From an uncultured Bacilli bacterium (GTDB taxonomy: Bacteria > Bacillota_I > Bacilli_A > RF39 > UBA660), in NCBI GenBank assembly GCA_934099115.1, contig CAKOPK010000003.1, positions 1 through 64,000 of the forward strand: a stretch of DNA of 64,000 bases. Direction: 5' to 3'. Positions 17,391 through 26,175 of the stretch are shown here, piece after piece. Below the pieces are notes generated by a model that saw nothing but the letters and a program-made list of their open reading frames with translations, did no database searches and was not told where the DNA came from. A program made the translations under genes and the position numbers. The first letter of the stretch is position 1; every line of letters begins with the position of its first letter.

Positions 17391-18058
17391 TTTAATATAT
17401 CTAAAAATATATAATTTACTAATAATAGACCTGCAGAGGCTGGAACAAAAATAGCACTTCCTAAAACTTCTTTAACAGGTACAGCATCTTCTTCACTCCA
17501 TACAACTGGTATATTTAAAGGAATATTTTCTCTTTTTAATTCATAACGTAGTTTCTTTGCTAGAGGGTCATTAAAAGTCTTATTTAAAGTTATAATTTTT
17601 AATTTTTGTGGGTCTAACTTTCTAGCAGTTCCTAAACTAGATATAATTTTAATATTATGTTCTTTTGCATACTTAATTAATTCTATTTTAATTTTAATAT
17701 CATCACAAGCATCTATAATATAATCATAATCTTCACATACATAATCTTTAAAATTATCTATAGTTAAAAATATATCAAAAGCTTTTATATCACAAGCAGG
17801 ATTAATAGCTAAACTTCTTTTAACAGCTATATCTGTTTTACTATACCCAACATTTTCTTTATTAGATATAATTTGCCGGTTTAAATTGCTTTCCTCTATT
17901 AAATCCCCATCTATTATAGTAACATGCTTAAAACCCGTTCTAATTAGGCTTTCTAGGGCATATCCTCCTACTCCTCCAATACCAACTAATAATATTTTCT
18001 TGTTTTCTATTTTTTTTAAATTATTTTCTCCTATTAAAGCAATTAATCGTTCATACAT
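17372..18058 (-). CDS. tcdA: tRNA threonylcarbamoyladenosine dehydratase TcdA
   Basis: E1/ThiF-fold enzyme that cyclises t6A37 of ANN-decoding tRNAs to ct6A using ATP. 228 aa. Nucleotide-binding loop LLVGIGGVGGYALESLIRTG, DGD...NLNRQ, YSKTD, and DACDD are the E1-family signatures; the end AGLLLVNYI is typical of the TcdA group. ATG 18058 has AGGTGG upstream; an in-frame GTG at 18067 overlaps that site. It is downstream of the 6S-like RNA, so weak read-through from that promoter is possible. Confidence 0.88.
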   Translation of the reverse strand: MYERLIALIGENNLKKIENKKILLVGIGGVGGYALESLIRTGFKHVTIIDGDLIEESNLNRQIISNKENVGYSKTDIAVKRSLAINPACDIKAFDIFLTIDNFKDYVCEDYDYIIDACDDIKIKIELIKYAKEHNIKIISSLGTARKLDPQKLKIITLNKTFNDPLAKKLRYELKRENIPLNIPVVWSEEDAVPVKEVLGSAIFVPASAGLLLVNYIFLDILKERASI

Positions 18059-18087
18059 ATATACCACCTATAATTATTATATCAAAT

Positions 18088-18268
18088 AAAAACCTAGACG
18101 GAAAGTCTGTTCGGTGATAAAACGCCCGCATACTAGCAGGTGGTAAGAAACATATATACTTCTGGATCCTGGCTAATCGAAGACCAGTCTTCAACTCCAT
18201 ATATAATTATTCTCCCAAAGTTATCACATAGTCGGTTTTATACTACAAACAAACTATTTCCTCTAGGC
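18088..18268 (-). ncRNA. ssrS: 6S-like RNA (ssrS candidate)
   Basis: About 180-nt transcript. An extended -10 (TGT-TATAAT, 18275-18280) lies 7 bp before the 5' end, and a T run follows the 3' end. The ends pair (CCTAGA / TCTAGG; GGAAA...GTTTGTT / AACAGAC-TTTCC). A second helix (GTGATAA / TTATCAC) encloses a central bubble whose 3' side carries a short hairpin (CCTGC...GCGGG), as known for 6S RNA, and the far end forms GAAGAC-TG-GTCTTC. Function would be sequestering sigma-A RNA polymerase in stationary phase. Based on architecture only. Confidence 0.55.
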
Positions 18269-18314
18269 ATTTTTATTATAACACATTTCTATTTAATTAT
18301 ACAATACAAATCAT

Positions 18315-20159
18315 CTAATTTACAGAATAATTATTAATCATTCCATTCGTAGATATCCCCTCTGTAGTATTATATAAAGGTGTAGAATTTATTCTAGTAT
18401 CATTGCTTTCTTCCCAACAACCACTTACATTACAGTTCGTACTATAAGGCATTGGATTAGGCATCTCTAACTTACAAATCATAGGTATTTTAAAAGCAGA
18501 ACCAAAAGCAACACAATTACCAGGTTGTAATACTTTCATTTTTTCTATAACATCACTACTAATATTAGGCAACATTTCTTCTATATATTTAATATCTTTA
18601 GGATGGGTCATCTTAAAAATTAAGAAATTAGAACATTGAGCAATAACAGTATCACTAATCTCTACCGGTCTTTGGCTTATAATATCTAGCATTACTCCAT
18701 ACTTACGACCTTCTTTAGCAATACGGTCAAATATATTATAACCAAGTAAAAATGTATCTGTATCTTTTTGAATATAACGATGGGCTTCTTCTAAAAATAA
18801 ATGAAATGGAATACTAGCTCTCTTTTTTAAAGATTTTGCATAATCAAATAAAAGTTTTGATATAATTTTAACAATTACTTTTGCATAAGCATCATCTATA
18901 TCTTCTAAATTAATATTTATAATTTGTGCTCTAGCATTGTCTTTCTTACATAAGCTCTCTATAAAATCTTCTCTACTTGTATACTTAGTGCCATCAAAAT
19001 AATTATTAACTTTTCCTCCAATAATGGTATTTAATCGCACTTGTAAAATCATCGCTTCATTATACATCATCTGGTTTCCTTGAAATCCTTCACTAATAAG
19101 AGTAAACTCTAAAGCATTTGCTAACTCTTTTAAAGTATAATAAGCATTATCTGGTGTTTTAATCTCTGTAATAGACTCATCTATATGTTTTAATATATAC
19201 TCAGTAATTAACACAGATTCTCCAAAATTACCATTAGAATCTATTTCAAAACACTCACTAAAACTTCTAGTATAGCCAAGTCCTGGAATAACAGAATCAA
19301 AATTAAATTCTTTAGTATGACAAACCTCAATAACTTTAAATATTTCATTCTTTTTATAACTAGTTGTCATATTACTAAATAATATAGCAATTAAAGCTTT
19401 TGCAATTAAATGATTTTTATATTTTGTAACTTCTTCAGAATCACTAGCAAATATCTTCGCATACTTAATACTTCTTTCCAAAATCGGTAATTGACCATGA
19501 CTAGAAGCTTGTAATAATAAAGCAATATCATCTAAAGTTAATAGATTAACAGGTATTTTTAATAAGTAATCTCCAGCTTCAGTAGGATTTGTTGTAATAA
19601 ACTTATAATTATAATTAGAATTTATTTTATTTAAAGAACCAAAAGCATTTTTATATTCACCATAAGCATCAAAGAAAAACATATTAGCATTATAAGTAGT
19701 TGCTTTAGGATTACTAAAAATATTTTGAATAATACGTGATACTCCACAAGATTTACCAGAACCAGAATTTCCAAAGATAGCTAAATGATTAGAAAATAAA
19801 CTATTAATATCGGGACAAATTTGAAAACCTTTATAAGTAGAACTATTTCCTAATAAAAAACTTTTTGCACTTAAAATACCAACAATTTCTAATAATTCTG
19901 GACCATTAATAATTCTTATTTTACTAGATAATAAAGGTTTTCTAATAACACCATTTACGTAATGATTATCTGTAAATTCTCCTAAAAATCGTATCTTTAT
20001 CTCATCCTTATTTAATTCCACAACTTCGCCTAAAATTCTTTGCTCTTTTTCTTCAAAAATAACATGAATATTCATTAAATCAGCGGTAATTGTATCCTTA
20101 CTAATATTTTCAACATGAGCAATATTATCACTTATATATAAAATCTTTCCAAATATCAT
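18315..20159 (-). CDS. HerA-like ATPase/helicase (HAS-barrel + DUF87)
   Basis: 614-aa P-loop ATPase of the HerA/FtsK superfamily. An N-terminal HAS-barrel-like beta domain (about 1-100) is followed by Walker A GNSGSGKS (130-137), Walker B HLFLEEAHRY and the arginine-containing EGRKYG segment, then a Cys-containing tail. HerA proteins are hexameric DNA translocases, classically paired with NurA nuclease; no NurA-like gene is nearby. ATG 20159 is chosen since a TATAAT (20185-20190) and GAGG lie directly upstream; longer in-frame starts overlap that promoter. Role here unknown: repair or defence are both possible. Confidence 0.7.
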   Translation of the reverse strand: MIFGKILYISDNIAHVENISKDTITADLMNIHVIFEEKEQRILGEVVELNKDEIKIRFLGEFTDNHYVNGVIRKPLLSSKIRIINGPELLEIVGILSAKSFLLGNSSTYKGFQICPDINSLFSNHLAIFGNSGSGKSCGVSRIIQNIFSNPKATTYNANMFFFDAYGEYKNAFGSLNKINSNYNYKFITTNPTEAGDYLLKIPVNLLTLDDIALLLQASSHGQLPILERSIKYAKIFASDSEEVTKYKNHLIAKALIAILFSNMTTSYKKNEIFKVIEVCHTKEFNFDSVIPGLGYTRSFSECFEIDSNGNFGESVLITEYILKHIDESITEIKTPDNAYYTLKELANALEFTLISEGFQGNQMMYNEAMILQVRLNTIIGGKVNNYFDGTKYTSREDFIESLCKKDNARAQIININLEDIDDAYAKVIVKIISKLLFDYAKSLKKRASIPFHLFLEEAHRYIQKDTDTFLLGYNIFDRIAKEGRKYGVMLDIISQRPVEISDTVIAQCSNFLIFKMTHPKDIKYIEEMLPNISSDVIEKMKVLQPGNCVAFGSAFKIPMICKLEMPNPMPYSTNCNVSGCWEESNDTRINSTPLYNTTEGISTNGMINNYSVN

Positions 20160-20221
20160 ACCTTCAACCTCTTCTACTTTATTCATTATAGCATATTTAG
20201 AATATGAAAAAAAGAGAATTT

Positions 20222-21148
20222 TTAGTTTTCTCTCCATATTTCATACCAATTTTTTAAATTTGTAATACCATCTCCAGCGATATCTTTAATTAAATCCCAT
20301 GTTAATCCAAAATTAGTCTTTAAAGTTTGAAAATTAGCCTTAGCACTAGTACATAATTCTTGATTATTTATACATATCGAAGTAGTAAGAGTTAAATAAG
20401 CACTTATAATTTTCGTTTTAGCACTTGTATATATTTTATTAGTATTATTAGATATAGACTCTTTATAACCAGGAAAATAACTATCTATTTTACTATCAAA
20501 ATATAAAGCTGCACTTAACACCTTTAATTTAGCACTATCACTTAATTCACTAAATGTATAACCCTTTATTTTACCATTATAGAATAAAAAATCTATTATT
20601 GTTACAAATCCCGATTTAATGCTAGACTTTATTCCTTTCGTATCAATTTCTTGTTTTAAATCATCTACATAACTTAATACTGCAGTATCAGCATTCTGAG
20701 TTATAGTATTATTAGAATTATTCTGGGTAGTATTAGTATTACTACTCTTATTATCACTTGTTTCCTGTTTATTACCATTATTAATATTTGTATCACTATT
20801 AGAATTATGATTAGTTTCTTCCTCTTTTTTAAGTATTAATTCTTCATCAATAATCTTAACTTGATAAGGAGTTCTACTCTTATCAAGCTCACTATCTTTA
20901 AAAGTAATTTCTATTTTATCTCCTTCTAAATAATCGCCTTTACTATTTAAAACAACATAAGTATTATCTTCACTCTCTAATAATAAATAAGTTGACTTTT
21001 TAACAATAACAGTCCCTGTAAGTGCACTTATCTTATCATCTTTTGTTTCTATCTTCTCTCTAGAAAGACAAAAAATAATAAATACAGCACCAACAAATAA
21101 AATAAGTAATAAACCAATTAAAATATTTTTAATATATTCTTTTTTCAT
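20222..21148 (-). CDS. Single-pass membrane protein of unknown function
   Basis: 308 aa, not recognised. Short basic start, one membrane helix (about residues 9-28), a beta-rich segment (about 40-105), a low-complexity Asn/Ser/Thr/Gln linker (about 112-150), then a helical C-terminal domain of about 155 residues. Probably anchored facing outward. It starts 2 bp after the preceding small gene, in the run gatC-gatA-gatB-(100 aa)-this gene. Confidence 0.55.
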   Translation of the reverse strand: MKKEYIKNILIGLLLILFVGAVFIIFCLSREKIETKDDKISALTGTVIVKKSTYLLLESEDNTYVVLNSKGDYLEGDKIEITFKDSELDKSRTPYQVKIIDEELILKKEEETNHNSNSDTNINNGNKQETSDNKSSNTNTTQNNSNNTITQNADTAVLSYVDDLKQEIDTKGIKSSIKSGFVTIIDFLFYNGKIKGYTFSELSDSAKLKVLSAALYFDSKIDSYFPGYKESISNNTNKIYTSAKTKIISAYLTLTTSICINNQELCTSAKANFQTLKTNFGLTWDLIKDIAGDGITNLKNWYEIWREN

Positions 21149-21150
21149 AA

Positions 21151-21453
21151 CTACCTTCTTAATATATTTTCTTCATAATAATCATTCCATAATATAATAT
21201 TACTAAAGTTAAAATATCTATCATCTATTAATAATCTTTTTTGATATACTTCTTTAAAAAAATTACCCAATATCGTATCAATAGGAATAAAAACAATAAT
21301 ATCTTTTTTATCTCCTATCCCCCTAACATAATTATATAATATGCTAACTCTCTTCTTAATATCTAGAGGAACATAATAAAAACTAGATTTTGTAAATAAA
21401 ATAGGAATTTCTTTTATTGGATTTAATAAAAAACCACTGTTTATATATTTCAT
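21151..21453 (-). CDS. Hypothetical 100-aa protein
   Basis: Not recognised. Soluble, mixed alpha/beta, rich in Ile/Tyr/Asn, with a hydrophobic strand KKDIIVFIPIDTILGNFF near the middle. Starts 15 bp after gatB with GGGG before ATG 21453 and is followed after 2 bp by the single-pass membrane gene, so it belongs to the gatCAB transcript. Confidence 0.55.
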   Translation of the reverse strand: MKYINSGFLLNPIKEIPILFTKSSFYYVPLDIKKRVSILYNYVRGIGDKKDIIVFIPIDTILGNFFKEVYQKRLLIDDRYFNFSNIILWNDYYEENILRR

Positions 21454-21468
21454 AATACCCCATTATCT

Positions 21469-22893
21469 TTAATTTAATTTTTCTTGCAAAATTTTCTTTG
21501 TAATAACTGGATTTGCTTTTCCTCTTGTTTCTTTCATAACTTGACCTACAAAATAGTCAAATAAATTAGTTTTTCCATTTTTATAAGCTTCAATTTGACT
21601 TGGATTTTTCTTTAAAATTTGCATAATTAAAGCCTCTAATTCATCACTGTTACTAATTTGAGAATTTTCTTCAATAAACTCTTTAGCTTCTTTCTCTTCT
21701 AAAATCATTTTATTAAATATTTCTTTTGCCTGTTTAGAACTGATTTTACCCGCCATTTTTGCATCAATTAAATCTTTTAAACGAACAGGTGTAATATATA
21801 ACTTATCAATCGTTATTTCATTTTTATTAATAATCCCTAAAATTTGAGTAGTAATCCAATTACATGCTTCTTTAGCATCTATTCCTAATCGAATACATTC
21901 TTCAAAATAATCAGCGACACTCTTATCTTTTACTAATACACTTGCATCATAATGGCTTAAATGATAGTTTTCCATATAATCTTTTTTGCGTTCTAAATGT
22001 AATCTTGGAATCTCATTTCTTAATTTTTCTAACCATTCCTCACTTACCTTATATTTTGGTATATTAGGTTCTACAAAATATTTATAATCAACAGCATCTA
22101 CTTTACTACGCATACGAATAGTAGAAAAACTGTCTTCATCCCAACGTCTAGTCTCTTGTTCTACTTCTTCATATCTTCCCGCTTCTTTTAGTTCTGTTTG
22201 ACGTTTAATTTCATAATTAATACAATCATAAACACCACCAAAAGAGTTAACATTTTTAATTTCTACACGTGTACCAAATTCTTTAGCATCTTCATCCATA
22301 ATAGATACATTTACATCACAACGAATTTGCCCTTTTTTAGTATCTGCCTCAGATATATCACAATACTTATAAACATCACGCATATGTTCAAGGAATGCTA
22401 CTGCTTCTTCGGCACTATGTAAACATGGCTCTGTAACTAATTCTAAAAGAGGAACACCCGATCTATTATAGTCAATCGTTGAAGTATCAAAATAATGATC
22501 TAAACTAGCAGAATCTTCTTCTAAATGAATATCATGAATTTGAACTTTTTTAATTTTTTCATCAATTTCTATTTCAATTTCTCCCTGAACACCAACCGGT
22601 TTTTCTAACTGGGTAATCTGATACCCTTTTGGTAAATCTGGATAATAATAGTTTTTACGGTCAAATATTAAATAATCCGGAGTTTCACAATGAAGAGCCA
22701 TACTCATTTTTAAAGCATCTTCTACACATTTTTTATTAACTGTAGGAAGTGTTCCAGGAAAAGCCATATCAAGAGGAGCTATATTAATATTAGGCGTTTC
22801 ATTATAAGAATTTCTAGCACTAGAAAATACTTTAGAATTACTCTTTAATTCACAGTGCATCTCTAATCCAATAACCGCTATTTGTTTCTTCAT
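21469..22893 (-). CDS. gatB: Asp/Glu-tRNA amidotransferase subunit B
   Basis: The kinase/tRNA-binding subunit of GatCAB, which activates the Glu (or Asp) of mischarged tRNA for transamidation. 474 aa, normal. N-terminal cradle domain with the GLEMHCELKS start, LPKGYQITQ, LELVTEPC and the C-terminal YqeY-like tail domain with the usual GKANP ending. The start codon overlaps the gatA stop (TAATG), giving translational coupling. Confidence 0.96.
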   Translation of the reverse strand: MKKQIAVIGLEMHCELKSNSKVFSSARNSYNETPNINIAPLDMAFPGTLPTVNKKCVEDALKMSMALHCETPDYLIFDRKNYYYPDLPKGYQITQLEKPVGVQGEIEIEIDEKIKKVQIHDIHLEEDSASLDHYFDTSTIDYNRSGVPLLELVTEPCLHSAEEAVAFLEHMRDVYKYCDISEADTKKGQIRCDVNVSIMDEDAKEFGTRVEIKNVNSFGGVYDCINYEIKRQTELKEAGRYEEVEQETRRWDEDSFSTIRMRSKVDAVDYKYFVEPNIPKYKVSEEWLEKLRNEIPRLHLERKKDYMENYHLSHYDASVLVKDKSVADYFEECIRLGIDAKEACNWITTQILGIINKNEITIDKLYITPVRLKDLIDAKMAGKISSKQAKEIFNKMILEEKEAKEFIEENSQISNSDELEALIMQILKKNPSQIEAYKNGKTNLFDYFVGQVMKETRGKANPVITKKILQEKLN

Positions 22894-24350
22894 TATTCTT
22901 CCTCCTTGGCAATTTGATTTTTATAAGACATTTTACTTTCTAAAGCATAAGCTAAATTTAAAACATTTTCATCATCATAACAATTTCCTGTAATATTAAT
23001 ACCAACTGGTAACTGATTAATAAAACCATTAGGAATAGTAATAGAAGGAAATCCTCCAAAATTACCTATTTGTAAATGTTCTTCTAAAACATTTGTATTT
23101 TCATCCATCATATTATTACTATTAAAGAAAGTTTTAGCAGGCCCTGTAGAAACTGGTAAAACCAGTCCATCATATTCTTTAAAAAACTCTTTCATACGGT
23201 CTACAATTAATCTACGAACTCTAGCAGCATTCTTAAAATAACGTTCTTGATTTTCCTTTTGTAAAACATAGGAACCAATTACAAAACGTCTTTTAATTAA
23301 TGGAGAGAAACCTTTTGTACGATGTTCCTTCATCATTTCAACAACATTTGTATTTTGACTGCGAGGACCAAAAATAATACCAGTTAAATTAGACATATTA
23401 CTTGTAGCTTCTGCACAAGATATAACAACATATACAGAACTAATCGCATTTAATAACTTTTGGTCCATGCTAACTTCTTCTATAGTAACACCCAAGTCTT
23501 TATAGATTTCTAAAGTCTTATAAAAATTTTCTAAATGAGCCTTTAATTCTTCACTGGCATTCGGATAATTCTTAATATCTACAATTTCTTTAATATAAAA
23601 TAATTTCTTACCACGTACATCTCCAGTTAGAGCATCTTTTAAATGAATGTTTTTACTATCCCACGTAGTCATATCATTTTTATCTATACCCTTCATTGCA
23701 TCAATAACAATCGCCGCATCTTCTACACTTCTTGTTAAAACTCCAGCATGGTCTAAAGAAGAAGCAAAAGGAAATAAACCATACCTAGAACACATACCAT
23801 AAGTTGGTTTATAGCCTACAATTCCACAATAAGCAGCAGGCTTACGAATAGAATCTCCAGTATCACTTCCTAAAGCATAAGGATAAACTCCCGCTGCTAC
23901 TGCACAAGCAGAACCAGCACTAGAACCAGCACACATTCTTGTTTTATCCCAAGGATTTAAAACAATTCCTGTATGTCCTGTAGTACCTGTTCCTCCCATA
24001 CCAAACTCATCTAAAACAGTCTTATTAGCCATAATAGCCCCTTTTGAAAATAAGTTTTGTACAACAGTCGCTGTATAAAAAGGAACATAATTTTTAAGGG
24101 TATTAGATGACCCAGTAGATAAAACATCTTTCGTAGAATAATTATCTTTTACTCCAAAAGGAATACCTGACACTAATTCTTCTGTTACTTCTGTATCTTT
24201 TGCATCATCACATATGGTTACAAAAGCATTATATTTCTCCTGTATTTCATGTGACTTTTTTAAACTTTCTTCTACTAATTCTTTACTAGTTACTTCTCCA
24301 TCTTTTAATAATCCATGTAATTCTTTGATACTTTTACTCATATAATTCAT
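22893..24350 (-). CDS. gatA: Asp/Glu-tRNA amidotransferase subunit A
   Basis: Glutaminase subunit of GatCAB that supplies ammonia. 485 aa. Amidase signature: Lys in GIPFGVKDNYS, the cis-Ser in AGSSAGSA and the nucleophile Ser in SDTGDSIRKPA. The usual TGGS is TGDS here; the catalytic Ser is kept. ATG 24350 is chosen because GGAGGTGA lies just upstream and contains the alternative GTG at 24359. It lies between gatC and gatB in one operon. Confidence 0.96.
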   Translation of the reverse strand: MNYMSKSIKELHGLLKDGEVTSKELVEESLKKSHEIQEKYNAFVTICDDAKDTEVTEELVSGIPFGVKDNYSTKDVLSTGSSNTLKNYVPFYTATVVQNLFSKGAIMANKTVLDEFGMGGTGTTGHTGIVLNPWDKTRMCAGSSAGSACAVAAGVYPYALGSDTGDSIRKPAAYCGIVGYKPTYGMCSRYGLFPFASSLDHAGVLTRSVEDAAIVIDAMKGIDKNDMTTWDSKNIHLKDALTGDVRGKKLFYIKEIVDIKNYPNASEELKAHLENFYKTLEIYKDLGVTIEEVSMDQKLLNAISSVYVVISCAEATSNMSNLTGIIFGPRSQNTNVVEMMKEHRTKGFSPLIKRRFVIGSYVLQKENQERYFKNAARVRRLIVDRMKEFFKEYDGLVLPVSTGPAKTFFNSNNMMDENTNVLEEHLQIGNFGGFPSITIPNGFINQLPVGINITGNCYDDENVLNLAYALESKMSYKNQIAKEEE

Positions 24351-24351
24351 T

Positions 24352-24654
24352 CTACTCACCTCCCACTACTTTTGGCACTTCAATTTCTCTTCCTTCTACT
24401 CCCCCAGCATTTCTTAAAGCATCTTCTATAGGAACACTCTCACTTGCAATATCTTCTCTTAAAGTATAAACAAAATCATCTAAAGCATGTGTCATAGGAT
24501 CTACATCTGAAATACCATCTATTTGATTAATTAAATCAATATTTTTATCAATAATTTCAAATTCATCTAAAACCATTTTGTTTTCTTCTTCCGTTAATCC
24601 AATTAATAATTTATCAGCATAATCATCAACCATTTCTTTTGTAAATTTACTCAT
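24352..24654 (-). CDS. gatC: Asp/Glu-tRNA amidotransferase subunit C
   Basis: Small subunit that holds GatA and GatB together. 100 aa, normal. Typical layout: helices first (LLIGLTEEENKMVLDEFEII), the DPMTHALDD turn and the LRED...NAGG ending. First gene of gatCAB; AGGAGG before ATG 24654. With AsnS encoded nearby, GatCAB here is most likely needed for Gln-tRNA(Gln). Confidence 0.93.
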   Translation of the reverse strand: MSKFTKEMVDDYADKLLIGLTEEENKMVLDEFEIIDKNIDLINQIDGISDVDPMTHALDDFVYTLREDIASESVPIEDALRNAGGVEGREIEVPKVVGGE

Positions 24655-24724
24655 TATTTTTCCTCCTTATATATAGAAAAATCATCTTGTTTTCTTAAAA
24701 AAATAGAATTATTTTCACTTTCTT

Positions 24725-24753
24725 ATTTTACTCTAAATAGCCTTAATTGTCAA
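24725..24753 (-). promoter_or_regulatory. gatCAB promoter
   Basis: TTGACA (24748-24753, minus strand), 17-bp spacer, TAAAAT (24725-24730). Confidence 0.75.
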
Positions 24754-24771
24754 TTAACCCCTAAATACATA

Positions 24772-24799
24772 TAAAAAGAAAAAGAATTTTCTTTTTCTT
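24772..24799 (-). terminator. hisS-aspS-asnS terminator
   Basis: Minus-strand stem AAGAAAAAG / CTTTTTCTT with a T-rich 3' flank; it includes the asnS stop codon. Confidence 0.65.
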
Positions 24800-26162
24800 A
24801 ATAATCACATGATTTTGGAGTTCTAGGATAAGGAATAACATCACGAATATTATCAACTCCTGTTAGATAAATTAACAATCTTTCAAATCCCATTCCAAAT
24901 CCTGAGTGAATAGCTCCTCCATATTTTCTTAAATTCAAATACCAATCTAATTCACTCTTATCCATATTTAATTCATCCATACGTTTTACTAAAAGTTCAT
25001 AATTTTCTTCTCTTTGAGAACCACCCATTAATTCTCCAGCTCCAGGTACTTCAAGGTCAACAGCCGCTACTGTCTTACCATCAGGATTTTGCTTCATATA
25101 AAATGCTTTAATATCTTTTGGCCAATTCTTAATAAATACTGGCCCATCAAAATATTCTGTAATATATTTTTCATGTTCTTTAGCAATATCTTCTCCATAT
25201 TCCGGAATAAATTCCCATTTAACAGGAGCTTCTTTTAATATTCGAATTACTTCTTCATGATCAATTCTTGTAAACTTACTTTTAACTAGTTTTTCTAACT
25301 TATCTTTTAATCCTTTTTCTACGAATTTATCAAAGAATTCTACTTCTGTAGAAGCATTATCTAATACATAAGAAACTACATATTTTAACATATCTTCCAT
25401 AATATTCATGTCTTCTTCTAAATCACAAAAGGCAATTTCTGGTTCAATCATCCAGAATTCAGAAGCATGAACCTTTGTATTGGAATTCTCTGCACGAAAA
25501 GTCGGACCAAAAGTATAAGTCTTTTTATAAGCCATAGCAAATGTTTCAGCTTCCAATTGTCCAGAAACAGTTAAACCAGCTCTTTTCCCAAAAAAATCTT
25601 TCGAAAAATCTGGTTCTCCCTTTATTTTATCTAAAGGAAGTGTAGTAACTTGAAACATTTCTCCTGCTCCCTCACAATCACTAGCAGTTATGATAGGTGC
25701 ATGAAAATAGACATAACCCCTTTCTTGAAAATATTTGTGTATTGCATAAGCAGCAATACTTCTAACTCTAAAAACAGCTTGAAAAAGATTCGTTCTTGGT
25801 CTTAAATAAGCTACGTCTCTTAAAAATTCTCTAGTGTGTCTCTTAGGTTGAATAGGATAATCTTCTGGGCAAGCACCTAAAAGAATTATCTTACTAGCTC
25901 TTAATTCATAATCTTGATTACCACTTGAAGGAACAATACTACCTTCTACCGAAATCGCAGAGCCTACTAATAATTTTTTAATCTCATTAAAATTTTCTAA
26001 TTCTTCATCATAAACAATTTGTAAGTGTTCTTGACAAGTACCATCACTAAAATCAATAAATCCAAAAGTCTTTTGGTCTCTATGATTACGAATCCAACCA
26101 TTAATCTTGATAGTCTTACCTTGAAAACTTTCAATATCTTTTAATATATCTCTTAAATCCAT
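24798..26162 (-). CDS. asnS: Asparaginyl-tRNA synthetase
   Basis: Class IIb aaRS charging tRNA-Asn. 454 aa. N-terminal OB-fold (INGWIRNHRDQKTFGFIDFSDG), then the catalytic core with TREFLRDVAYLRPRT, motif 2 FRAENSNT and motif 3 GFGMGFERLL. The N-terminal sequence and the TREFLR stretch mark AsnRS rather than AspRS. Third gene of hisS-aspS-asnS, 13 bp after aspS, controlled by the T-box upstream of hisS. Confidence 0.94.
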   Translation of the reverse strand: MDLRDILKDIESFQGKTIKINGWIRNHRDQKTFGFIDFSDGTCQEHLQIVYDEELENFNEIKKLLVGSAISVEGSIVPSSGNQDYELRASKIILLGACPEDYPIQPKRHTREFLRDVAYLRPRTNLFQAVFRVRSIAAYAIHKYFQERGYVYFHAPIITASDCEGAGEMFQVTTLPLDKIKGEPDFSKDFFGKRAGLTVSGQLEAETFAMAYKKTYTFGPTFRAENSNTKVHASEFWMIEPEIAFCDLEEDMNIMEDMLKYVVSYVLDNASTEVEFFDKFVEKGLKDKLEKLVKSKFTRIDHEEVIRILKEAPVKWEFIPEYGEDIAKEHEKYITEYFDGPVFIKNWPKDIKAFYMKQNPDGKTVAAVDLEVPGAGELMGGSQREENYELLVKRMDELNMDKSELDWYLNLRKYGGAIHSGFGMGFERLLIYLTGVDNIRDVIPYPRTPKSCDY

Positions 26163-26175
26163 TTTTATATCCTTT

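Noticed and set aside
18140..18337. Open frame of 65 codons on the plus strand
   Set aside because: It is antisense to the 6S-like RNA, has no ribosome binding site and no recognisable composition.
22198..22422. Plus-strand open frame inside gatB
   Set aside because: It lies antisense to a fully conserved gene and has low-complexity composition; the same applies to other frames opposite lon, smc, rel, sufS and comEC.
22893..24350. Loss of GatA activity from TGGS to TGDS
   Set aside because: The catalytic Ser, cis-Ser and Lys are all present, so the change alone does not predict inactivity.
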